Shown in pieces: positions 1 to 4,240 of a stretch of 5,011 bases of DNA (position 1 is its first letter; each line of letters starts with the position of its first letter). The stretch lies in NCBI GenBank assembly GCA_009885445.1, contig VFKQ01000034.1, positions 1-5,011 on the forward strand, in the 5' to 3' direction. Under the pieces are notes generated by a model. It was not told where the DNA came from. It saw only the letters and a program-made list of their open reading frames with translations, and did not search any database. The DNA comes from Anaerolineaceae bacterium (GTDB lineage Bacteria > Chloroflexota > Anaerolineae > Anaerolineales > Villigracilaceae). A program made the position numbers and the translations under genes.

Positions 1-23
1 ATTGAGTTTACTCATATCAAAGT

Positions 24-61
24 AAGAACCCCGTTTTCCATTTTTGGAAAACGGGGTTCTT
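24..61 (-). terminator. Strong hairpin terminator after the chelatase gene
   Basis: A perfect 17-bp inverted repeat (arms 24-40 and 45-61, 4-base loop) lies 7 bases beyond the chlD stop codon at 69-71. The arms read AAGAACCCCGTTTTCCA and its complement. Neither side has a long U-tract: the minus-strand side reads ACTTTGATATG after the stem. It is therefore a strong hairpin with an imperfect tail, probably the 3' end of the chelatase transcript and possibly bidirectional. Confidence 0.75.
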
Positions 62-68
62 GTTTATC

Positions 69-1034
69 CTACTTCTTCTGCGGCGTCGCCATTTCCTGTC
101 GCACGGTGTGATACAAATTCTCGGCCTTCAACTCGCTGAGCGCGTAGCACGGCGCTTTGAGATGGTCGGCCAATTGTTGGGCGAGTCCCTGGTCGAAGGC
201 GGCGTGCTCCATGTTGATGACGATACTGCGCACCTTCTCGTGCGCGATCAACTCAGCGAAGCGATACGACTCCTCTTGCGGAGGCAACGCGCCGACGGAA
301 ACGTTGCCCGCCCCATCGGTCAGCACGATGAGAAGCGGCTCGATGTCGGGATGCGTGTGCTTCTCGTGCTGGAGGACGTCCGCCGCGAGCAAGAGACCCG
401 CTGATAGCGGGGTCTTCCCGCCGACGGGGATGTCCCCGAGAGCGCGTTGCGCCAATTGCACAGAATTTGTCGGGCGCAAAACGAGTGTGGCGCGATCTTT
501 TTGAAAGACGATCAGACCGACGCGGTCACGGCGCTGATACGCATCCGTCAGCAGGGACAGAATCGCGCCCTTGGTGGCGTTCATGCGCTCGGCCACGGCC
601 ATAGACCATGACGCGTCCACGACAAACAGGACGAGGTTCGCCACGCGCTTGACGCGTATCTTGCGTTGCAGGTCGCTCTTCTCGATGGCGAAGGCGAGAC
701 GTTTTCTTTTTTCGACGCGCTTCTGTTGATGGACCGCCGCGGCGCGGAAGGTGGCGTCGAAGGCAATGTCGTCAGTGCGGTCCCCGGCGGGGCGCGCCTT
801 GATGTAGCGCCCGTGTTTGCGCTCGGTCTTCGTCAGCGACCGGCGACCCGCGTGGCGGCGGGTTAATTTGTCGAGGGGGGTATTGAGTTTACGCGGCTGG
901 AAGGTCTCGCCGGCTTTTACTTTTTGTCCGCCATCCCACCAATTGGCGCTGGTGTTGGCGAACACATCCTGTTTGCTGGGTTCAGGCTGTCCCTCTTGCG
1001 GACCTTGCTCCTGCTCATCTTCCAGTTTTAAGTT
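69..1034 (-). CDS. chlD: ChlD/BchD-type chelatase subunit, VWA domain part (reached by -1 frameshift)
   Basis: This is the C-terminal half of a ChlD/BchD-type chelatase subunit, the partner that couples the AAA+ motor to the large chelatase subunit. The frame is open from the A9 run at 1033-1041 to the TAG at 69-71. It first encodes an acidic, Gln/Pro-rich linker (LEDEQEQGPQEGQPEPSKQD), then the conserved basic region (WWDGG, LTRRHAGRRS, GRYIKARP). The VWA integrin-I domain follows, with a complete MIDAS: D-A-S-W-S (D507, S509 and S511 of the joined protein), the threonine in GGKTPL and the aspartate in LTDG. Joined to the upstream frame through a -1 slip it gives 688 residues, a normal length for ChlD. 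The only early in-frame start is GTG at 963-965; it lacks a well-placed ribosome-binding site and would lose the linker, so separate initiation is less likely. The tryptophan in the MIDAS replaces the usual glycine. Confidence 0.88.
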   Translation of the reverse strand, partial: NLKLEDEQEQGPQEGQPEPSKQDVFANTSANWWDGGQKVKAGETFQPRKLNTPLDKLTRRHAGRRSLTKTERKHGRYIKARPAGDRTDDIAFDATFRAAAVHQQKRVEKRKRLAFAIEKSDLQRKIRVKRVANLVLFVVDASWSMAVAERMNATKGAILSLLTDAYQRRDRVGLIVFQKDRATLVLRPTNSVQLAQRALGDIPVGGKTPLSAGLLLAADVLQHEKHTHPDIEPLLIVLTDGAGNVSVGALPPQEESYRFAELIAHEKVRSIVINMEHAAFDQGLAQQLADHLKAPCYALSELKAENLYHTVRQEMATPQKK

Positions 1035-2134
1035 TTTTTTTCCTGGTCTTTGGGCTTGCCCTCTTTGGAGTCGGAGCTTTCGGCTTCGTCTTCATCGGGC
1101 ATCGATTGACCCGCCAACTGTTCAATGCGTTCTTGCAGTTGTTCGGTGGTCATCTCGGATTGCTGGAAGGGCGTGCGCTTGATGCGGTGAGGCAGGGCCA
1201 ACTCGGCGGCCATGGCAATGTCGTGGTCAGTGATTTTTGTGCGGCCCTCGTAGGCGGCTTGCGCGCGCGCGGCTTTTAAGATGACCAAGTCTGCGCGATG
1301 ACCGTCCACGTTTAATGAGGATGTCAGCGCGGCGATGGAGAGCAGGTCGCGGCTGGTGTGAGTGACTTTGTCCACCAGTTCGCGGGCGCGTTCGATTTTG
1401 TTGGAGAGGTCGCTTTCCTTTTCCATCCATTCATTGCGGAAGGCTTCGGGGTCTTTCTCAAAGGACAGGTTGCGCTCCATGATGGTCACACGGTCACGCG
1501 CATCGCGAATGCCGACAATGTCCACCGAGAGCGCGAAACGGTCGAGTAATTGCGGGCGCAGTTCGCCCTCTTCGGGGTTCATCGTCCCGACGAGGATGAA
1601 GCGCGCGGGGTGCGCAAATGAAATGCCCTCGCGCTCAACGGTGTTAACGCCCATCGCGGCTGAATCCAGCAAAACGTCGACGACATGATCGTCTAGAAGG
1701 TTGACCTCGTCGATGTAGAGCAATCCGCGATTGGCGCCGGCCAGCACGCCGGGTTCAAATTTCCGCTCGCCTTTTTGGATGGCGACCTCGATGTCGAGCG
1801 TGCCGACCACGCGGTCTTCGGTTGCCGAAACGGGCAGGTTGACGAAGGACGTGGTGCGCTTGTGCGAGGGAAGTTTTTGGCCCGAACTGGCGCGTTCTTT
1901 ACATTCAGTACACCAAGTGCCGGGCTTGTCTGGGTCGCAACCAAAGCGACAATCGTCAACCACGTTCACTTGCGGAAGCAAAGCCGCCAGCGCGCGCGCC
2001 GCAGTAGACTTGGCCGTGCCGCGTTCGCCGCGAATCAAAACGCCGCCGATGCGCGTGTCTACGGCGTTGAGAATTAGTGCGCGGCGCATACGATCCTGGC
2101 CGACGATTGCAGTAAATGGGTAGATGGCTGGCAT
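1028..2134 (-). CDS. chlI: AAA+ ATPase subunit of a Mg/Co chelatase (ChlI/BchI type)
   Basis: This is a 368-residue AAA+ ATPase of the ChlI/BchI family. It hydrolyses ATP to drive metal insertion into a tetrapyrrole (Mg into protoporphyrin, or Co in the aerobic B12 route with CobN). The N-terminus YPFTAIVGQDRMRRAL is typical. Walker A is GERGTAKST (36-44) and Walker B is LLYIDEVNLL (138-147). The sensor/arginine-finger region is GTMNPEEGELRPQLLDRF (183-200), and the sensor-2 helix is NVDGHRADLVILKAARAQ. A four-cysteine insert (C62-x3-C66, C75-x2-C78) could bind zinc. The last 30 residues are acidic and lysine-rich and read straight into the ChlD linker, so the protein is both a plausible free small subunit and the N-terminal half of ChlD. 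Its TAA stop comes one codon after the A9 slippery run. The ATG is preceded by GGAG at a rather long 13-base spacing. Which metal it serves cannot be read from this window. Confidence 0.93.
   Translation of the reverse strand: MPAIYPFTAIVGQDRMRRALILNAVDTRIGGVLIRGERGTAKSTAARALAALLPQVNVVDDCRFGCDPDKPGTWCTECKERASSGQKLPSHKRTTSFVNLPVSATEDRVVGTLDIEVAIQKGERKFEPGVLAGANRGLLYIDEVNLLDDHVVDVLLDSAAMGVNTVEREGISFAHPARFILVGTMNPEEGELRPQLLDRFALSVDIVGIRDARDRVTIMERNLSFEKDPEAFRNEWMEKESDLSNKIERARELVDKVTHTSRDLLSIAALTSSLNVDGHRADLVILKAARAQAAYEGRTKITDHDIAMAAELALPHRIKRTPFQQSEMTTEQLQERIEQLAGQSMPDEDEAESSDSKEGKPKDQEKKT
1033..1041 (-). promoter_or_regulatory. Putative -1 programmed ribosomal frameshift site (A9 slippery run)
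   Basis: On the minus strand the zero frame reads CAG GAA AAA AAA ACT TAA, containing the classical A-AAA-AAA slippery heptamer. A -1 slip after the second AAA continues AAC TTA AAA CTG GAA GAT, which stays open to the end of the VWA domain. The zero-frame stop is two codons after the slip, as is usual when a frameshift produces a short and a long product. An SD-like AGAGGG lies 17 bases upstream (1059-1064). A weak two-step hairpin (983-1013; CAGG/CCTG and GTCC/GGAC) starts about 20 bases downstream; both spacings are longer than in dnaX-type sites. A lost A in the assembly (A10 read as A9) would give the same picture. Confidence 0.7.
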
Positions 2135-2158
2135 AAGGTTGATTTGACTCCGTGCGTT

Positions 2159-2164
2159 ATTATA
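2159..2164 (-). promoter_or_regulatory. Putative -10 box of the chelatase promoter
   Basis: A perfect minus-strand TATAAT lies 24 bases upstream of the chlI ATG. Transcription would start near 2152, leaving a leader of under 20 bases that contains GGAG. No good -35 hexamer is found 16-18 bases further upstream (CCATAG or similar), so the call rests mainly on the -10 and its position. Confidence 0.45.
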
Positions 2165-2193
2165 ATCGAGGCAGATGATCTATGGCTTTCTCA

Positions 2194-2337
2194 AAGTAGG
2201 TGTGTGCAGGCAAAGGTTGTCGCCCGATTCAGACTTCGGAAATCTTTAAGAGGCATCTCTGTTTTAGGCGCATCCAGGGAGATTTCCGAAGTCTTTACGC
2301 CGAGTCTCTGACATGGTTTGCGTGCACACAAGTAGGT
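2194..2337. mobile_element. MITE-like palindromic element with 8-bp flanking direct repeat
   Basis: The element proper is 2202-2329 (128 bp). It begins GTGTGCAGGCAAAGGTTGTC and its other end, reverse-complemented, reads GTGTGCACGCAAACCATGTC: 16 of 20 matches, 12 of the first 13. It is flanked by the identical 8-mer AAGTAGGT at 2194-2201 and 2330-2337, as a target-site duplication would be. It contains no reading frame of note, so any movement would depend on a transposase elsewhere. The insertion-sequence family could not be assigned. A folded non-coding RNA or a mere repeated intergenic palindrome are alternatives. Confidence 0.5.
2231..2294. repeat. Perfect 15-bp inverted repeat inside the MITE-like element
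   Basis: The arms are AGACTTCGGAAATCT (2231-2245) and its exact complement at 2280-2294, separated by 34 bases. A small AGAG-GCAT-CTCT hairpin (2249-2260) sits in the loop. Together with the outer arms at 2202-2214 and 2317-2329 this makes a three-tier cruciform or hairpin. No U-tract of terminator quality follows on either strand. Confidence 0.75.
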
Positions 2338-2400
2338 TGACAAAAGAGTAAAAATAGATCCTTCCCGGTAGAATTGAAAGTGGAAACAGGCAATCCAACC

Positions 2401-2441
2401 GAGGAGTATCTAAAATGCAGTATACGTCTGATGTGAAATAA
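2401..2441 (+). pseudogene. Eight-codon start stub with a good ribosome-binding site
   Basis: A strong Shine-Dalgarno GAGGAG (2401-2406) stands 8 bases before an ATG at 2415, but the frame MQYTSDVK stops at 2439-2441. A possible -10 (TAGAAT, 2369-2374) lies upstream without a matching -35. The best reading is the surviving 5' end of a deleted gene, abutting the acyltransferase fragment that follows. A short leader peptide is possible, but nothing intact is translated downstream on this strand. Confidence 0.35.
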
Positions 2442-2490
2442 GTTCAAAACCTAAACGCCAATAGCGCGAACACTTGCACCTCCCCGCCGC

Positions 2491-2646
2491 ACGCGGGTGA
2501 CTGTTATCCTGTTGCCTCCCATCCTCCCGCGCCCCGAAGAGACAGCCATTGCCCTCACCGAGCGCGTCATGTTCACTCTTGCCGCCGCCCTCCCGCCCGA
2601 AATGCGCGGCGTCTATGCAGATGTGCCGAAGGGCTTTGGGGATTAA
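2491..2646 (+). pseudogene. 3' fragment of a plus-strand gene, probably PlsC-like acyltransferase (copy A)
   Basis: The plus frame ending at TAA 2644-2646 has codon-like, GC-rich third positions from about 2491 and reads RVTVILLPPILPRP, then EETAIALTERVMFTLAAALP, then PEMRGVYADVPKGFGD. No start codon or N-terminal domain is present; the frame is blocked by a stop near 2446. The LLPPEYRGVYAD-type ending resembles the C-terminus of bacterial 1-acylglycerol-3-phosphate acyltransferases (PlsC), as I recall that family; the assignment is tentative. The last 22 codons recur at 3402-3470 with almost only synonymous differences, which shows that the sequence derives from a real gene. It converges on the DUF operon terminator. 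Confidence 0.5.
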
Positions 2647-2677
2647 AACAGTAGGTCACGCGCAAGCATGACCTACT
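2645..2677 (-). terminator. Rho-independent terminator of DUF unit 1
   Basis: Arms AGTAGGTCA (2650-2658) and TGACCTACT (2669-2677) with a 10-base loop are followed on the minus strand by GTTTTAATC. The TAG stop of the DUF4160 stump is inside the hairpin's 5' arm. Confidence 0.7.
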
Positions 2678-2753
2678 TCAAAGGCTGAATCTTCCCGGGC
2701 TTCTTCTGTTTTCTGGCGAGTTCCCAATCGCGGAGTGAGTCTTCGCGATTATC
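2673..2753 (-). pseudogene. DUF4160 C-terminal stump
   Basis: The minus frame ending in TAG at 2673-2675 encodes DNREDSLRDWELARKQKKPG and then KIQPLK. This aligns with the C-termini of the two larger DUF4160 copies in the window (HRDDLLADWELARTKKP and HRKELLHDWELARAEKKP). Nothing N-terminal remains: the reading frame runs into the end of the DUF2442 gene at 2752, with which it overlaps by 2 bases. It is probably the original 3' end of unit 1's DUF4160, left behind when the DUF4160-DUF2442 pair replaced the rest. Confidence 0.72.
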
Positions 2754-3015
2754 AAGAGGAGACTTTATCCAGCTCAGCCACGGGCATCCCAATTTCATAC
2801 AGGAAATCAGGGGACATATCGGCACCATTTTCCCAGACGATGGTATCCAGGTCGGGGTTCACGCGTACGGTCTTAAAGTAGTTGACGTCTTGCAATGGCT
2901 CAAAGATTTCTCCGTCCAGGTGGGGTTGCAGATCCACAAGGTACACAGTCTCATCTTCAAAGGACAATAGCAATTTGTAATCGGATATGTAGCTTGCGCT
3001 TTTTACGAAGTGCAT
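2752..3015 (-). CDS. DUF2442 family protein (unit 1)
   Basis: This is an intact 87-residue protein of the DUF2442 family, a small soluble beta-rich domain of unknown biochemical role. The family pattern is clear: a YKLLLSFEDETVYLVDLQP core (strand, D/E-x-G/E turn, VDL), then IFEPLQDVNYFKTVRVN, then the signature DTIVWENGADMSPDFLYE. An excellent ribosome-binding site (TAGGAG, 7 bases before ATG) overlaps the stop codon of the DUF4160 gene upstream, so the two are co-transcribed and probably translationally coupled. Gene order here is DUF4160 then DUF2442, the reverse of unit 2. No signal peptide, TM segment or DNA-binding motif is seen. An antitoxin-like or partner role is inference from the pairing only. 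Confidence 0.88.
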   Translation of the reverse strand: MHFVKSASYISDYKLLLSFEDETVYLVDLQPHLDGEIFEPLQDVNYFKTVRVNPDLDTIVWENGADMSPDFLYEIGMPVAELDKVSS

Positions 3016-3025
3016 GTTGTTTCTC

Positions 3026-3286
3026 CTAGTCTAATGGAGGGATGAGTTGTAACGGTTTCTTCGTGCGGGCAAGCTCCCAGTCGGCAAGCAAATCATCACG
3101 ATGCTCGAAAGCCCATTCAAGGACAAGGCCAACAACGCGCTTGGGCAGATGTCCTTCAATGAGTTTCAGGTCGGCGATGGAGAACACACCTGTCTCACCC
3201 GTGTATTTTGCATGAAAATGCGGAATGCCATGTTCCTTGTAATACATGGCAATGACGATGCCGAAAAACCTTGAAATCTCAGGCAT
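3026..3286 (-). CDS. DUF4160 family protein (unit 1)
   Basis: This is an intact DUF4160 protein of 86 residues from the ATG at 3284-3286, which matches the family start MPEISRFFGIVIAMYY. An upstream in-frame ATG at 3313 would add nine residues unlike the family. Diagnostic features are the EHGIPHFHAKY motif (H19, H23, H25), a central SIADLKLIEG strand-helix, and the C-terminal helix EWAFEHRDDLLADWELA. The start codon overlaps the stop of the 22-codon DUF2442 remnant by 8 bases (ATGCCTGA), the same overlap geometry as in unit 2, so translation probably depends on the remnant's ribosome-binding site. The clustered histidines could bind metal or act catalytically, but no activity is established that I know of. 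The next gene, DUF2442, starts 10 bases downstream. Confidence 0.88.
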   Translation of the reverse strand: MPEISRFFGIVIAMYYKEHGIPHFHAKYTGETGVFSIADLKLIEGHLPKRVVGLVLEWAFEHRDDLLADWELARTKKPLQLIPPLD

Positions 3287-3347
3287 GTCTGACCCAGACT
3301 TTGTTTTCATCAAGTGGACGGATTTCTAAAATTTTCGGTATGAACAT
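3279..3347 (-). pseudogene. Internally deleted DUF2442 (22 codons) leading into DUF4160
   Basis: A minus-strand frame from ATG 3345-3347 to TGA 3279-3281 reads MFIPKILEIRPLDENKVWV and then RHA. Its start matches the intact DUF2442 at 3757-4047 (MSMLKIIEAHPLDGFRVSL) and its end matches that gene's terminal SMHA, so roughly 70 central codons are gone in frame. The ribosome-binding site (GAGGA, 7 bases before the ATG) and the overlap with the DUF4160 start are both kept. It may survive as a translation-initiating leader for the downstream gene. Confidence 0.7.
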
Positions 3348-3387
3348 GATATTTTCCTCGTGCGGTTACAGGTTGTTCAATGCTCTC

Positions 3388-3393
3388 ATTATA
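3388..3393 (-). promoter_or_regulatory. Putative -10 box of the unit 1 DUF operon
   Basis: Minus-strand TATAAT lies within GACTCGCTGTATAATG, 41 bases upstream of the remnant ATG. The same 15 bases, with one difference, precede unit 2. No convincing -35 hexamer is present; conservation between units is the main support. Confidence 0.5.
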
Positions 3394-3401
3394 CAGCGAG
3401 T

Positions 3402-3470
3402 CTCGCCGCGGCACTTCCGCCCGAAATGCGCGGCGTCTATGCGGACGTGCCGAAGGGCTTTGGGAGTTAA
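3402..3470 (+). pseudogene. 3' fragment of the same plus-strand gene, probably PlsC-like (copy B)
   Basis: The plus frame ends at TAA 3468-3470 and encodes LAAALPPEMRGVYADVPKGF followed by GS. It differs from copy A at seven codons of the last 22, and all but the final one are synonymous (for example GCA/GCG and GAT/GAC). Homology stops abruptly at about 3400, where it abuts the unit 1 promoter. No start or upstream coding part remains. Confidence 0.55.
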
Positions 3471-3500
3471 AAAGTAGGTCAAGCTTTAGCTTGACCTACT
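3469..3500 (-). terminator. Rho-independent terminator of DUF unit 2
   Basis: A perfect inverted repeat has arms AGTAGGTCAAGCT (3473-3485) and AGCTTGACCTACT (3488-3500). On the minus strand it is followed directly by TTTTAAC. It lies 4 bases beyond the DUF4160 stop at 3505-3507. Confidence 0.82.
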
Positions 3501-3504
3501 GACG

Positions 3505-3764
3505 TTATTTCAAAGGCTCAATTTTTTCAGGCTTCTTTTCGGCTCTGGCTAGTTCCCAATCATGGAGCAATTCCTTGCGATGCATGGAGGCCCATTCAAT
3601 GACAAGCCCCAAACTGCGCGCCGAAAGATCCCATGAATTAATGCCAGCGTTTGGATATTAATCGACGCCTCTTCATCACCATATTCCGCATGGAAATGTG
3701 GTGGGTTGTGCTCATCATAATACATGCGGATGATGATGCCGAAAAATCGGCTGATTTCAGGCAT
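3505..3764 (-). pseudogene. Frameshifted DUF4160 (unit 2)
   Basis: This is a DUF4160 gene with a one-base loss. It starts at ATG 3762-3764 as MPEISRFFGIIIRMYYDEHN and PPHFHAEYGD, and reads correctly to I-H-G (residue 45) at about 3630-3632. There the codon shows GG-GAT where the unit 1 copy has GGA CAT. After that point the continuing frame gives DLSARSLGLVIEWASMHRKE and LLHDWELARAEKKPEKIEPL, ending K-stop at 3505. Restoring one base gives 86 residues, the same as the unit 1 copy. As read, translation would end at 3549 after 71 residues with a foreign tail. The start overlaps the DUF2442 stop by 8 bases. It may be a true pseudogene or a G-run assembly error (GGGG to GGG). Confidence 0.82.
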
Positions 3765-4047
3765 GCATCGATTCTTCTTTGAGCGCCGGAAAAAGTTCCT
3801 CGGCTGATTTGCCCGTGAGTTTCAAATAAAGTGAATCGGCATCTATTTCAATTTCATCGGGCCAGACCAGACGTCTCCCGTTTTCGACCGAAATGTTCTT
3901 GAAGTTTTCGTAATTATTCCACGATTCAAAAACTCCTTTTCCTGCTAGATGCGTAAGATCCACGTTGCCGCTAGTGCCATCGGCAAATTTTAACGAGACT
4001 CTAAATCCATCAAGCGGGTGCGCTTCTATAATTTTCAGCATGGACAT
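3757..4047 (-). CDS. DUF2442 family protein (unit 2)
   Basis: This is an intact 96-residue DUF2442 protein. The family fold pattern is visible: HPLDGFRVSLKFADGTSGNV, then DLTHLAGKGVFESW, then the signature RRLVWPDEIEIDADSLYLKL, ending in a short helical tail (SAEELFPALKEE). AAGGA stands 7 bases before the first ATG; a second ATG two codons later is an alternative start. It is the first gene of unit 2 and its stop overlaps the DUF4160 start (ATGCATGCCTGA), so the pair was built for coupled translation. It is now paired with a frameshifted DUF4160. No TM or signal peptide is seen, and function is unknown. Confidence 0.88.
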   Translation of the reverse strand: MSMLKIIEAHPLDGFRVSLKFADGTSGNVDLTHLAGKGVFESWNNYENFKNISVENGRRLVWPDEIEIDADSLYLKLTGKSAEELFPALKEESMHA

Positions 4048-4088
4048 GGTGTTTTCCTTGACTTTGTGTCACTCGGATTACTAAATTT

Positions 4089-4094
4089 ATTATA
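4089..4094 (-). promoter_or_regulatory. Putative -10 box of the unit 2 DUF operon
   Basis: Minus-strand TATAAT lies in GACTTGCTGTATAATAAA, 42 bases upstream of the DUF2442 ATG. It is shared with unit 1 (15 bases, one difference). The -35 is weak (CAAAAT at 17 bases). It is divergent from the membrane-protein promoter at 4203. Confidence 0.52.
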
Positions 4095-4172
4095 CAGCAA
4101 GTCCCATACGGATTTTGGATTTCCCGCCAAACTATCGAACTACTCAACTATACAACCACAAAACATCCTTCA

Positions 4173-4193
4173 TCACTTCACACTCACTTCACA
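4173..4193 (+). promoter_or_regulatory. Direct repeat with 11-bp period, putative OmpR/PhoB-type operator
   Basis: TCACTTCACA occurs at 4173-4182 and again, identical, at 4184-4193. One helical turn of spacing and placement 9 bases upstream of the -10, in lieu of a -35 box, is how OmpR/PhoB-family activators bind. The nearby gene at 4739 encodes such a regulator, so feedback control of this locus is a reasonable inference. The downstream -10 and gene orientation agree. Confidence 0.45.
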
Positions 4194-4202
4194 ACCCAAT
4201 CC

Positions 4203-4208
4203 TATACT
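4203..4208 (+). promoter_or_regulatory. Putative -10 box of the membrane-protein gene
   Basis: TATACT lies 32 bases before the ATG at 4241. There is no consensus -35 at 16-18 bases; the 11-bp-period direct repeat occupies that place, which suggests an activator-dependent promoter. Confidence 0.45.
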
Positions 4209-4227
4209 TCCGTTCATATCAACGACA

Positions 4228-4234
4228 AAAGGAG
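4228..4234 (+). promoter_or_regulatory. Ribosome-binding site that fixes the 4241 start
   Basis: AAAGGAG stands 6 bases before ATG 4241. This chooses that ATG over an in-frame ATG at 4115, which would add a non-membrane, low-quality 42-residue extension running through the promoter. Confidence 0.8.
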
Positions 4235-4240
4235 TCGAAA

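Larger units (their letters stand above)
2578..4103. repeat. Two tandem diverged units: gene tail, terminator, DUF4160, DUF2442, promoter
   Basis: Unit 1 runs from about 2578 to 3400 and unit 2 from about 3402 to 4103. Both begin with the same plus-strand gene tail, continue with an AGTAGGTCA hairpin terminator and a DUF4160 C-terminus ending xPLK or similar, and end with a DUF2442 start and an ATTATACAGC(G/A)AGTC promoter. Extra DUF2442 and DUF4160 sequence sits inside unit 1. Divergence is substantial at the protein level, so the duplication is old or the units were acquired separately and recombined. Confidence 0.65.

Noticed and set aside
60..504. Plus-strand reading frames of 114-115 codons
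   Set aside because: They lie antisense to the ChlD VWA domain, lack ribosome-binding sites and show no family-like sequence.
1358..2123. Several plus-strand reading frames up to 130 codons
   Set aside because: They are shadows of the well-conserved AAA+ chelatase gene on the opposite strand.
2231..2294. Rho-independent terminator
   Set aside because: The loop is 34 bases and only TTT follows on the plus strand and none on the minus strand; no intact gene ends into it.
2135..2340. Cobalamin riboswitch upstream of the chelatase gene
   Set aside because: The chelatase might serve B12 synthesis, but no B12-box-like conserved motif is visible in the minus-strand leader, and the structure present is explained by the MITE-like inverted repeats upstream of the -10 box.
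2337..2374. Promoter TTGACA (2337-2342) with TAGAAT (2369-2374)
   Set aside because: The 26-base spacer is far too long for a sigma-70 promoter, and no hexamer of quality exists at 17 bases.
2650..3500. CRISPR array suggested by repeated AGTAGGTCA palindromes
   Set aside because: There are only two copies over 800 bases apart, each at an operon end with terminator-like tails, and no spacer periodicity.
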